From DASZPL01 sp035550315 (GTDB taxonomy: Bacteria > Actinomycetota > Actinomycetes > JAFAQI01): DNA of 23,907 nt. The notes below the pieces were generated by a model. That model saw only the letters and a list, made by a program, of their open reading frames with translations, was not told the origin of the DNA and searched no databases. A program made the translations under genes and the position numbers. Shown here in pieces: positions 15,407-23,895 of this stretch (the stretch's first letter is position 1; the number at the start of each line of letters is the position of its first letter). The stretch lies in contig DASZPL010000013.1 of NCBI GenBank assembly GCA_035550315.1, forward strand, positions 1-23,907, given 5' to 3'.

Positions 15407-16389
15407 GGGCTCGGGCTCCGGCTCGGCGAGGTCGACGGCGACGACGAGGGCGACGTACTCGAGTTCGGAGATGTGCTCGTCCCGGGCGAGCCCGTCACCG
15501 TGACCGTCACGGTCGGGGCGGGAGTCGGGGACGCCGGCAGCAGGCTGTCGTGCTTGAGGTTCTGCGGCGCCTTCACCACCACGGCGACGACGCCGAGCGC
15601 GGTGAAGTCGACGAACGGCTTGACCTGGGCGGTCGCCGCCAGCCCGCCGTGCAGCGGGTTGACGTGGCTGATCGTGCCGACCGGCACCTCCGGCGCGAAC
15701 GGCTTGTCGTTGTTCTGCGAGTCGCCGAGCGTGACGACCTGCTCCCCCGACGTCAACACGGCGGTGTTGCTGTAGAGCTGCAGTTGCATCGGGCGGTTCA
15801 CGCCGCCGCCGGTCACCGTCCCGAGCTCGAGCTGCTTCGCCGCCGTACGGATGCCGACGCTGAACGTCGGGTCGCTGGCCAGCAGGATGGTCGAGCTGGA
15901 GTGCCCGACGACGATGGTGCGCCCGACCAGGCCGTCGCCGCTGATCACGGTCTGGCCGACCCGGATGCCGTTCGCGCTGCCCCGGTTGATGGTCGCGGTC
16001 TGCTCATAGCCGAGCGTCGCGCCGTAGGCCGTGACCCGGGCGCCGACGACCGTGAACTGCGCCTGGCCGGCGAGGTGGAGCAGCTTCTGGTCCTGCGCCA
16101 GCTCGGCGCGCTGGGCGGCCGTGAGGTTCAGCTTGTTACGGAGCTCGGCGACCTGGCGTCGAAGCGCCCCGTTCTCGCTCTTGTAGCTGTTGAGGTGACC
16201 CAGGGAGGAGAAGAACGAGCCGATCGGATGCACGACGGCGTCGGCGGCGTCCTCGATCGGGCCGAAGATGGTCGAGGCGGCATTGCGCACGCCGCCGAGC
16301 GCGCCGGAGCGGTAGTCGATCGTGATCAGAGTGAACGCGCTCAGCAGCAGGATGGTGAGCACGAGCCGCGCTCGGCGGGAGTTCCTCAT
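15403..16389 (-). CDS. mreC: MreC, rod-shape-determining protein
   Basis: Bitopic membrane protein of 328 residues. It has a short cytoplasmic N-terminus, one membrane segment (about 8-25), a coiled coil (about 66-106, LNSYKSENGALRRQVAEL), and the double beta-barrel periplasmic-type domain (about 112-275, with RGSANGIRVGQTVI and GDGLVGR). MreC activates PBP2-RodA. From about 287 the protein ends in 42 residues almost wholly of S, T and P (with V and G), an exported low-complexity tail that parallels the one on PBP2. The ATG at 16389 lies 46 bases after the mreB stop with no clear ribosome site. Confidence 0.95.
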   Translation of the reverse strand: MRNSRRARLVLTILLLSAFTLITIDYRSGALGGVRNAASTIFGPIEDAADAVVHPIGSFFSSLGHLNSYKSENGALRRQVAELRNKLNLTAAQRAELAQDQKLLHLAGQAQFTVVGARVTAYGATLGYEQTATINRGSANGIRVGQTVISGDGLVGRTIVVGHSSSTILLASDPTFSVGIRTAAKQLELGTVTGGGVNRPMQLQLYSNTAVLTSGEQVVTLGDSQNNDKPFAPEVPVGTISHVNPLHGGLAATAQVKPFVDFTALGVVAVVVKAPQNLKHDSLLPASPTPAPTVTVTVTGSPGTSTSPNSSTSPSSSPSTSPSRSPSP

Positions 16390-16435
16390 GGCACGGGTGA
16401 CGGTACGACGAGAGTGACGTCGTACTCGTCAGCGA

Positions 16436-17470
<1,035 letters not shown>

Positions 17471-17541
17471 ACGGCGCAAGCCTTCCGGGACGGGGAATGT
17501 CGGCGATGTCGTGCGGGGCATCGCTTTCGGGGGGCGACCCG

Positions 17542-17547
17542 ATCGTA
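17542..17547 (-). promoter_or_regulatory. Possible -10 element of the mreB operon
   Basis: TACGAT, matching the actinobacterial TANNNT pattern, lies in the 114-base ndk-mreB gap about 72 bases before the mreB start. No good -35 hexamer is seen at 16-19 bases upstream, so support is modest. A 5' leader of about 65 bases would follow. Confidence 0.35.
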
Positions 17548-17584
17548 GCGCCCAGCCCTGGATGCCCCGAAATGTCGTGAAACG

Positions 17585-17995
17585 CTAGGACAACTGCGGG
17601 AAGAACAACGCGACCTCGCGGGCGGCCGACTCCGGCGAGTCCGAGCCGTGCACCAGGTTCTGCCCGATCTCCAAGGCGTAGTCGCCACGGATCGACCCTG
17701 GGGCCGACGCCACCGGGTCGGTGACGCCCATCAGCGCACGGACGGCCTCGACGGCACGGTGCCCCTCGGCGACGATCGCGACCAGCGGTCCCCCGGTGAT
17801 GAAGTCGACCAGCTCGCCGAAGAACGGCTTGCCCTCGTGCTCGCCGTAGTGCTTGGTCGCCGTCTCGCGGTCGAGCGTGCGCAATTCCATCGCCGCGATC
17901 GTCAGTCCCTTGCGCTCCAGCCGGCCGACGACTTCGCCGATCAGCCCGCGGCGAACGCCGTCCGGCTTGACGAGGACCAGCGTGCGCTCGGACAC
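17585..17995 (-). CDS. ndk: Nucleoside diphosphate kinase
   Basis: Full-length 136-residue enzyme that transfers the gamma phosphate between nucleoside di- and triphosphates through a phospho-histidine. The active-site motif NLVHGSDS carries H116. The N-terminal TLVLVKPDGVRRGLIGE (5-21) and the CALG-equivalent GVTDPVASAPGSIRGDY (90-106) are canonical. The start is GTG at 17995, set by AAGGAG five bases upstream (18001-18006). It lies between folC-DUF4233 and mreB, as in Streptomyces. An 8-base hairpin in its leader (18017-18039) may affect expression. Confidence 0.98.
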   Translation of the reverse strand: MSERTLVLVKPDGVRRGLIGEVVGRLERKGLTIAAMELRTLDRETATKHYGEHEGKPFFGELVDFITGGPLVAIVAEGHRAVEAVRALMGVTDPVASAPGSIRGDYALEIGQNLVHGSDSPESAAREVALFFPQLS

Positions 17996-18016
17996 GAGAA
18001 CTCCTTCAGTCGATTC

Positions 18017-18039
18017 GCCGGGCGATCAGTACGCCCGGC
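18017..18039 (-). promoter_or_regulatory. Hairpin in the ndk leader
   Basis: GCCGGGCG (18017-18024) and CGCCCGGC (18032-18039) form a perfect 8-base-pair stem with a 7-base loop, ending about 10 bases upstream of the ndk ribosome site. It could be an operator, an mRNA-stabilising stem or a weak attenuator; the sequence does not say which. Confidence 0.5.
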
Positions 18040-18048
18040 CGGTCCGAC

Positions 18049-18054
18049 AGGCTA
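18049..18054 (-). promoter_or_regulatory. Possible -10 element of ndk
   Basis: TAGCCT fits TANNNT and lies between the folC-operon palindrome and the leader hairpin, the position expected for an ndk promoter. No -35 hexamer at normal spacing is convincing. Confidence 0.3.
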
Positions 18055-18060
18055 CTGCCC

Positions 18061-18113
18061 ACAAGTTGTCAGCAGCACAGCGCGCTATAGCGCCGCCTGC
18101 TGCTGACAAGTTG
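18061..18113. terminator. Two-tier palindrome after DUF4233 (terminator or repeat element)
   Basis: TTGTCAGCAGCA (18066-18077) pairs perfectly with TGCTGCTGACAA (18098-18109). On the same axis (18087.5) sits the self-complementary GCGCTATAGCGC (18082-18093), separated by 4-base internal loops. Beyond the arms, CAA/TTG can pair past a G-G mismatch, and ACAAGTTG occurs as a direct repeat at 18061-18068 and 18106-18113. It begins at the base after the DUF4233 stop codon, so termination of the folC operon is the simplest reading; a dispersed palindromic element is the alternative. Confidence 0.65.
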
Positions 18114-18452
18114 CTAGGGGTGGGGCCATTGGCGGAGCCAGTAGACCCAGATCGCGGCGAACGCGACGCCGACGACGTACATCGGCCAGGTGACCACGCC
18201 GGCGAGGATCACCAGCGGCTGCAGCAGCGTGGCGAGCGGCTTGCCGCCCGGTCGCCGCAGCCACGCGGCAGCGATGATCAGCAGGCCCGCCAGCGCGAGG
18301 ATGTAGCCGATCCCGAGGCCCGAGACGTGGCCGCGCTCCAGGCTGGCGACGCCGGCGGCGGCGAGCAGTACGACGACGGCCTCGAGCGCGAGACCGGCGG
18401 AGCCGACCGCGTTCAGCCCGCGGGGCGGCAGCGGCGCGCCGCTCGCCGTCAC
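18114..18452 (-). CDS. DUF4233 small membrane protein
   Basis: Membrane protein of 112 residues with three to four hydrophobic segments (about 17-38, 46-64, 74-95 and 93-106, the last two partly merged) and a short charged loop WLRRPGGKP (64-72). This is the DUF4233 family, found after folC in many actinomycetes; its function is unknown. The GTG at 18452 overlaps the folC stop as GTGA, so the two are coupled. The strong palindrome directly after its TAG closes the transcription unit. Confidence 0.85.
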   Translation of the reverse strand: MTASGAPLPPRGLNAVGSAGLALEAVVVLLAAAGVASLERGHVSGLGIGYILALAGLLIIAAAWLRRPGGKPLATLLQPLVILAGVVTWPMYVVGVAFAAIWVYWLRQWPHP

Positions 18453-19795
18453 CGCGGCCCGGCCGTGAGCAGATGGCGGGCCTCGCCCACGGTCACGATC
18501 GACCCGGTGACCAGGACGCCGGCGCCGCCGAGCGGCGCCCCCGACTCGGCCAGCTCGACCGCTCGGTCGATGGCGTCGTCGAGCCGGCCGATCGGATGGA
18601 CCCGGTCCTCGCCGAAGACCTCGGTGGCGACCTCGGTCAGCTGCGTCACCGGCATCGCGCGGGGCGAGCCGTTGGTCGTGACGACGACGGCGTCCACCAG
18701 CGGCTCGAGCTCGGCGAGCACCGACGCCGCGTCCTTGTCGGCCAGGATGGCGACCACGGCGACCAGCCGGTCGAAGTTAAACGCGTCCTCGATCGCCGCC
18801 GCCAACGCCGCCGCGCCGGCCGGGTTGTGAGCGCCGTCGAGCAGCACCGTCGGGCTGCGCCGCACCACCTCCATGCGGCCGGGCGACTTCACGCCGCCGA
18901 AGGCCGCCCGCACGACGTCCACGTCGAGCGGCTCGCGCGCGCCGAGGAACGCCTCGGTGGCGGCCAGCGCGCAGGCGGCGTTGCTGGCCTGATGCTCGCC
19001 GTACAGCGGCAGGAAGACCTCGTCGTAGACGCCGGCCAGGCCGTGCAGCGCCAGCTGCTGGCCGCCGACGGCCACCGCGCGGGACCGGACGCCGAAGTCG
19101 ATGCCCTCCCGGACGACGGTCGCGCCGACCTCGTGCGCCCGCTCGGCGAGCACCAGCCCGGCAGCCTCGGGCTGCACCGCCGACACGACGGTCGCTCCGG
19201 CGTGCACCAGGCCGGCCTTCTCGGCCGCGATCTCGGCGACGGTGTCGCCGAGAACGCCGACGTGGTCGAGGCTGATCGGGGTCACGACCGCCACCGGCGC
19301 GTTGATCACGTTGGTCGCGTCCCACCGGCCGCCGAGCCCGACCTCGACGACGGCCACGTCGACCGGCGCGTCGGCAAACGCCGCGAACCCCATCGCGGTC
19401 AGCAGCTCGAAGAAGGTCACCTTGTCGGCGTGCCGGCCGTCGACGATCTCGGCGTACGGCGCGACCTCGTCGTACAGCTCGGCGAAGCGCTCCTGGGTGA
19501 CCTGGTCGCCGTCGACGCAGATCCGCTCGGTCACGCTCTCCAGGTGCGGCGAGGTGTAGCGGCCGGTGCGCACCCCGAGTCCGCGCAGCAGCGCGTCGAT
19601 CATCCGGGCGGTCGACGTCTTGCCGTTGGTGCCGGTGAGATGGATCGCCGGGTAGGCGCGCTGCGGGTCGCCGAGCAGGCCGAGCAGGTCGACGATCCGG
19701 TCGAGGTCGGGGACCATCCGGCTGGGAAACCGAGCCTCGAGCGCCTTCTCCACCCGGCCGAGCTGGTCACGCTCGGCGGCGGTCACACGATCCAT
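18449..19795 (-). CDS. folC: FolC, folylpolyglutamate / dihydrofolate synthase
   Basis: Mur-ligase-family ATP-dependent enzyme of 448 residues that adds glutamate to dihydropteroate and/or folates. The P-loop GTNGKTS (55-61), the SPHL substrate loop (82-85), VEVGLGGRWDATN and DGAHNPAG are all present and place it in FolC. I chose the ATG at 19795, one base after the acyltransferase stop; the protein then reads MDRVTAAERDQL. The open frame continues upstream into the acyltransferase gene, but with Arg/Ser-rich non-family sequence. GGAG lies about 16 bases upstream, too far for a normal site, so coupling with the upstream gene is likely. Confidence 0.95.
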   Translation of the reverse strand: MDRVTAAERDQLGRVEKALEARFPSRMVPDLDRIVDLLGLLGDPQRAYPAIHLTGTNGKTSTARMIDALLRGLGVRTGRYTSPHLESVTERICVDGDQVTQERFAELYDEVAPYAEIVDGRHADKVTFFELLTAMGFAAFADAPVDVAVVEVGLGGRWDATNVINAPVAVVTPISLDHVGVLGDTVAEIAAEKAGLVHAGATVVSAVQPEAAGLVLAERAHEVGATVVREGIDFGVRSRAVAVGGQQLALHGLAGVYDEVFLPLYGEHQASNAACALAATEAFLGAREPLDVDVVRAAFGGVKSPGRMEVVRRSPTVLLDGAHNPAGAAALAAAIEDAFNFDRLVAVVAILADKDAASVLAELEPLVDAVVVTTNGSPRAMPVTQLTEVATEVFGEDRVHPIGRLDDAIDRAVELAESGAPLGGAGVLVTGSIVTVGEARHLLTAGPR

Positions 19796-19796
19796 C

Positions 19797-21188
19797 CTAG
19801 GTTCGCGCGATCTCCCGCGACGTGTCAGTGGCAGCCGCTGCCGGGACGAGATTGGGAGTCGACCAGCCGCTCGGTTCGTCGCCGAGGCGCGGCGGCGGCA
19901 CGACCGGCGCCACCACGCCGGCCGGCGCGGGCACGGTGTCCCGGAGGTCGATGACCGCTGGCCACGCCGGGGCGACGACCGGTCGTACCGGCGACTGCGC
20001 GACCACGGGTGCCGGCGGCAGGAACACCGGCCGGCCGATCGGAGCTGCGGGTGGCGCCGCAGGCACCGGGCGGTCGGCGGTGCGAGCGCCCGTGACCCGC
20101 GGCGCCCGCCATGACATCCGGCCTCGCCGAATCGGCTCCTCGATGAGGACATAGGTGATGCTCGCGGCGATTAGCGTGCTGCAGACGTCGACGGTGCCGC
20201 GCACCCACAGGTTCGGCAGCAGCAGGCTGCGATCCCACATCTGATAGATCGTCGCGTGGAACAGGTAGGCGCCGTAGCTGATCCGTCCGAGGTAGGCGAA
20301 CGGGCCGAAGCCGAGCACGCGCGCGACCACTCCCTGCCGTGGTTCGACGACGAGCAGGTGCCCGATCACGATGGCGGTCACCACGTCGAACACGAAGTAG
20401 CCGCCGTGCAACCCGACCTGCTCGTGAAAGTGCAGCCAGCGGGCGCCGAAGCCCATGCCGACCGCCGCCAGGGCTGCCGGCGCCGGATGGCGGAGCACCG
20501 CGACCAGCCGCGGCTTGATGCCGCTGTGCAGCCCGATCGCCAGCAGGCAGCCGACCAGCAAGCCGACGCCGCTGACCGGAGTGGCGTAGGTCGCGTACTC
20601 GTCACGACCGGAGAGCAGGATCGACAGGGCTTGACCGCAGAGCAGCAGCGAGACGGCGAACAACGCCGCCCCGCCGGCGCCAACCCGCCGCCAGCACCGG
20701 CTCAGCAGCAGCGGCCATCCGACGTAGAACTGCTCCTCCACCGTCAGCGACCAGGTCGGCGTCAGGTACCCGAGCGAGTAGGTCTGCGAGAACAGCAACC
20801 AGTTGGAGGAGAGGAACACGACCGAGCCGATGACCAGCCACGGGTGCGGGCCGAGTGGCGTGACCAGGTCCCGTACGCCGGTGAGCCACAGCGTCGCCGT
20901 CGCGATGAGGATCATCACCGCCGCCGGCGCCAACCGGCGTACCCGCCGGATCCGGAATGCCCGCATGTCCACCCGGCCGGTGCGCTCCATCTCGTTGAGC
21001 AGCAGATGGGTGATCAGCGCGCCCGACAGGACGAAGAACACTGTGAGGCCGAGCTCCATACCCTCGAACGGAGCGGCCACGTGCGTGTTGAACGTCAGGC
21101 CCACCCCGCCGAAGATCACCAGGTGGCCGAGCAGCACGCCGACCATGCACAACCCGCGGACGCCGTCGAGCGCCGGCCGGTATCGCAC
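19797..21188 (-). CDS. Acyltransferase family 3 (OafA/YrhL-type) membrane protein
   Basis: Integral membrane O-acyltransferase of 463 residues, with about ten hydrophobic segments over residues 10-350. Family marks are LDGVRGL (7-13) with the catalytic-type histidine H22, VFFVLSGALIT (50-60), RRVRRLAPA (81-89), TWSLTVEEQFYVGWP (145-159) and LGRISYGAYLFH near 295. Such enzymes transfer acetyl or other acyl groups to cell-surface sugars or lipids; the substrate is unknown. About 105 C-terminal residues (from about 358) are Pro/Ala/Val-rich with no SGNH domain. The start is GTG at 21188 with no strong ribosome site. It lies upstream of folC, one base away, and is divergent from valS. Confidence 0.9.
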   Translation of the reverse strand: MRYRPALDGVRGLCMVGVLLGHLVIFGGVGLTFNTHVAAPFEGMELGLTVFFVLSGALITHLLLNEMERTGRVDMRAFRIRRVRRLAPAAVMILIATATLWLTGVRDLVTPLGPHPWLVIGSVVFLSSNWLLFSQTYSLGYLTPTWSLTVEEQFYVGWPLLLSRCWRRVGAGGAALFAVSLLLCGQALSILLSGRDEYATYATPVSGVGLLVGCLLAIGLHSGIKPRLVAVLRHPAPAALAAVGMGFGARWLHFHEQVGLHGGYFVFDVVTAIVIGHLLVVEPRQGVVARVLGFGPFAYLGRISYGAYLFHATIYQMWDRSLLLPNLWVRGTVDVCSTLIAASITYVLIEEPIRRGRMSWRAPRVTGARTADRPVPAAPPAAPIGRPVFLPPAPVVAQSPVRPVVAPAWPAVIDLRDTVPAPAGVVAPVVPPPRLGDEPSGWSTPNLVPAAAATDTSREIART

Positions 21189-21273
21189 GCGTCATGCGAC
21201 CACGACAAATCGGGGCCCCGCAAGGATTTGCGACATCTCGCCCAAGCCGAATCAGCGGCAACGCGCGGATCAA

Positions 21274-21279
21274 TAGCAT
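21274..21279 (+). promoter_or_regulatory. -10 element of valS; probable leaderless transcript
   Basis: TAGCAT (TANNNT) ends 6 bases before the valS ATG, so transcription would begin at or beside the A of the start codon. No Shine-Dalgarno sequence is present between them. This spacing is the usual mark of leaderless genes in actinomycetes. The -35 region is not conserved. Confidence 0.5.
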
Positions 21280-21285
21280 TGCGAC

Positions 21286-23853
21286 ATGGCCAACGACGCG
21301 CTTGCCGGGCAGGCAGCCCGCGTGCCCGACAAGCCGAGCCTCGACGGGCTCGAGGAGCGGTGGTCGGCGTACTGGGAAGCCGAGGGCACCTACCGGTTCG
21401 ACCGCAGTCAGCCGCGCGACGCGGTGTTTTCGATCGATACGCCGCCACCGACGGTCAGTGGCTCGCTGCACGTCGGCTCCGTCTTCTCCTACACGCACAC
21501 GGACCTGGTCGCGCGCTACCAGCGGATGCGGGGCCGCGCGGTCTTCTACCCGATGGGCTGGGACGACAACGGGCTGCCGACCGAGCGGCGGGTGCAGAAC
21601 TACTTCGGCGTCCGGTGCGACCCGTCGCTGCCGTACGACCCGGACTTCGAGGTGCCGGAGGGCGGCGGCAAGGCGAAGGACCAGCGGCCGATCTCGCGCC
21701 GCAACTTCATCGAGCTGTGCGAGCGGCTGACCGGCGAGGACGAGCAGGCGTTCGAAGCGCTCTGGCGCCGGCTCGGTCTGTCGGTCGACTGGTCGCACCA
21801 GTACACGACGATCGGTGAGCGGGCCCGGGCAGTCGCGCAACGGGCGTTCCTGCGCAACCTGGCGCGCGGCGAGGCCTACCAGGCCGAGGCGCCGACGCTG
21901 TGGGACATCACGTTCCGTACGGCGGTCGCGCAGGCCGAGCTCGAGGACCGCGAGCGGCCGGGTGCCTACCACCGGATCGGCTTCCCGCGCGCGGACGGAT
22001 CCGGACCGGTCTGGATCGAGACCACGCGGCCGGAGCTGCTGCCGGCCTGCGTCGCGCTGGTGGCACATCCGGACGATGCGCGCTACCAGCCGCTGTTCGG
22101 CGCGACGGTGCGGACGCCGTTGTTCAACGCCGAAGTGCCGGTCGTCGCCCACCATCTGGCGGAGCCGGACAAGGGCTCCGGCATCGCGATGATCTGCACC
22201 TTCGGCGACCTGACCGACGTCACCTGGTGGCGCGAGCTGTCACTGCCGATCCGGGTCGTCATCGGTCCGGACGGCCGGCTGCTGCCGGATCCGCCAGAGG
22301 GCGTCGACGGCTCGGCGTACTCCCAGCTCGCCGGCAAGACCGTGCACTCGGCGCGCGAGCAGGTGGTCGCGATGTTGCGCGAGGCCGGCGACCTCGACGG
22401 CGAGCCGAAGCCGATCACCCACCCGGTGAAGTTCTACGAGAAGGGTGAGCGGCCGCTCGAGATCGTCACGTCGCGCCAGTGGTACATCCGCAACGGCGGC
22501 CGCGACGCCGACCTGCGCGCCGCGCTGGCCGAGCGCGGCCGCGAGCTCGACTGGCATCCCGACTACATGCGCGCCCGCTACGAGAACTGGGTCGAAGGCC
22601 TCACCGGTGACTGGCTGATCAGCCGGCAGCGGTTCTTCGGCGTACCGTTCCCGGTCTGGTACCGGCTCGACGCCGCCGGCGAGCCGATCTACGACCAGCC
22701 GCTGCTGGCCGACGAAGCCAGCCTGCCGGTCGATCCGGCGAGCGAGTGCCCGCCAGGGTACGACGAGTCGCAGCGCGGCGTGCCGGGCGGGTTCATCGGC
22801 GACCCCGACATCATGGACACCTGGGCGACGTCGTCGCTGACGCCGCAGATCGCGAGCGGCTGGCTGGACGACCCTGACCTTTTCGGGCGGGTCTTCCCGA
22901 TGGACATGCGGCCGCAGGCCCACGACATCATCCGGACCTGGCTGTTCGCGACCGTGGTGCGCAGCCACTTCGAGCACGGCTCGACACCGTGGCGGCACGC
23001 CGCAATTTCGGGGTTCTTGACCGACCCGGATCGCAAGAAGATGAGCAAGTCGAAGGGCAACGTCGTCGTCCCGACCGACATCCTCGACCAGCACGGGTCC
23101 GACGCGGTGCGCTACTGGTCGGCGTCGGCGCGGCTGGGCGCCGACACGACGTTTGACCCGTCGCAGCTCAAGATCGGGCGGCGGCTCGCGATCAAGCTGC
23201 TGAACGCGTCGAAGTTCGCGCTGGGGATGAGCGCCGCCCCCGACCTCGCCGCGGTAAGCGAGCCGTTGGACCGGACGCTGCTCGCCCGGCTCGCGACGGT
23301 CATTGACGACGCGACCCGCTCGTTCGACGCGTTCAACCACGCCCGCGCGCTCGAGGTCACGGAGACGTTCTTCTGGACGTTTTGCGACGACTACGTCGAG
23401 TTGGTGAAGGAGCGGGCGTACGGCGCGCGGGGCGACGCGGCGGCCGCTTCGGCGAAGGCGGCGCTCGGCTGCGCCTTGCACGTGCTGCTGCGGTTGTTCG
23501 CGCCGTTCTTGCCTTACGTCACCGAAGAAGTGTGGTCGTGGTGGCAGGACGGCTCCGTGCACCGTATGGCCTGGCCGACGGCCGCGGACGTCGCGCTGCC
23601 GGACACCGGCGTGGAGACCGATCCGGCGTTGCTCGACCTGGTCGGCGTCGCGCTGTCACAGGTGCGCGGCGCGAAGTCGACCGCGCAGGTGTCGATGCGC
23701 ACCGAGGTCGCCCGCGCGGTGGTTCGCGGCCCGGCGAGCGATCTCGATCGGCTGCGCCTGGTCGCCGACGACCTCGCGGCCACCGGCCACATCGCCGACC
23801 TGGCGTTCGAACCCGCCGAAGGCGGTGACCTCACCGTCGACGTCACCCTCTAA
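21286..23853 (+). CDS. valS: Valine--tRNA ligase, archaeal-like short form
   Basis: Class I aminoacyl-tRNA synthetase of 855 residues. The ATP-site HIGH equivalent is HVGS (62-65, in PPPTVSGSLHVGSVFSYTHTD) and the second signature is KMSKS (585-589). MGWDDNGLPTERR (90-102) and the FSYTHTD stretch resemble archaeal ValRS and the shorter alternative actinobacterial ValRS more than the common bacterial form (TGSLHMGH, PGTDHAGIATQ). The editing domain spans about 200-340 and the anticodon-binding domain about 640-790. The C-terminal coiled-coil arm of typical bacterial ValRS appears absent. The ATG at 21286 has no ribosome site but a -10 element six bases upstream. It is divergent from the acyltransferase, whereas in Streptomyces valS and folC read the same way. 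Confidence 0.97.
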   Translation: MANDALAGQAARVPDKPSLDGLEERWSAYWEAEGTYRFDRSQPRDAVFSIDTPPPTVSGSLHVGSVFSYTHTDLVARYQRMRGRAVFYPMGWDDNGLPTERRVQNYFGVRCDPSLPYDPDFEVPEGGGKAKDQRPISRRNFIELCERLTGEDEQAFEALWRRLGLSVDWSHQYTTIGERARAVAQRAFLRNLARGEAYQAEAPTLWDITFRTAVAQAELEDRERPGAYHRIGFPRADGSGPVWIETTRPELLPACVALVAHPDDARYQPLFGATVRTPLFNAEVPVVAHHLAEPDKGSGIAMICTFGDLTDVTWWRELSLPIRVVIGPDGRLLPDPPEGVDGSAYSQLAGKTVHSAREQVVAMLREAGDLDGEPKPITHPVKFYEKGERPLEIVTSRQWYIRNGGRDADLRAALAERGRELDWHPDYMRARYENWVEGLTGDWLISRQRFFGVPFPVWYRLDAAGEPIYDQPLLADEASLPVDPASECPPGYDESQRGVPGGFIGDPDIMDTWATSSLTPQIASGWLDDPDLFGRVFPMDMRPQAHDIIRTWLFATVVRSHFEHGSTPWRHAAISGFLTDPDRKKMSKSKGNVVVPTDILDQHGSDAVRYWSASARLGADTTFDPSQLKIGRRLAIKLLNASKFALGMSAAPDLAAVSEPLDRTLLARLATVIDDATRSFDAFNHARALEVTETFFWTFCDDYVELVKERAYGARGDAAAASAKAALGCALHVLLRLFAPFLPYVTEEVWSWWQDGSVHRMAWPTAADVALPDTGVETDPALLDLVGVALSQVRGAKSTAQVSMRTEVARAVVRGPASDLDRLRLVADDLAATGHIADLAFEPAEGGDLTVDVTL

Positions 23854-23881
23854 CCATCCCTCGCCGAGTGCGACGAAACTC

Positions 23882-23895
23882 GCGTTCCGGAACGC
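23882..23895. terminator. 14-base perfect palindrome downstream of valS
   Basis: GCGTTCCGGAACGC is fully self-complementary and lies 28 bases after the valS stop. A weaker CGAGT/ACTCG stem precedes it in the same spacer. It may act in termination or as a protein-binding site for a gene beyond the window; the window ends 12 bases later. Confidence 0.35.

Noticed and set aside
21228..21287. Nine-base direct repeat TTGCGACAT at 21228 and at the valS start
   Set aside because: It is short, has only two copies, no symmetry, and could be chance in this sequence.
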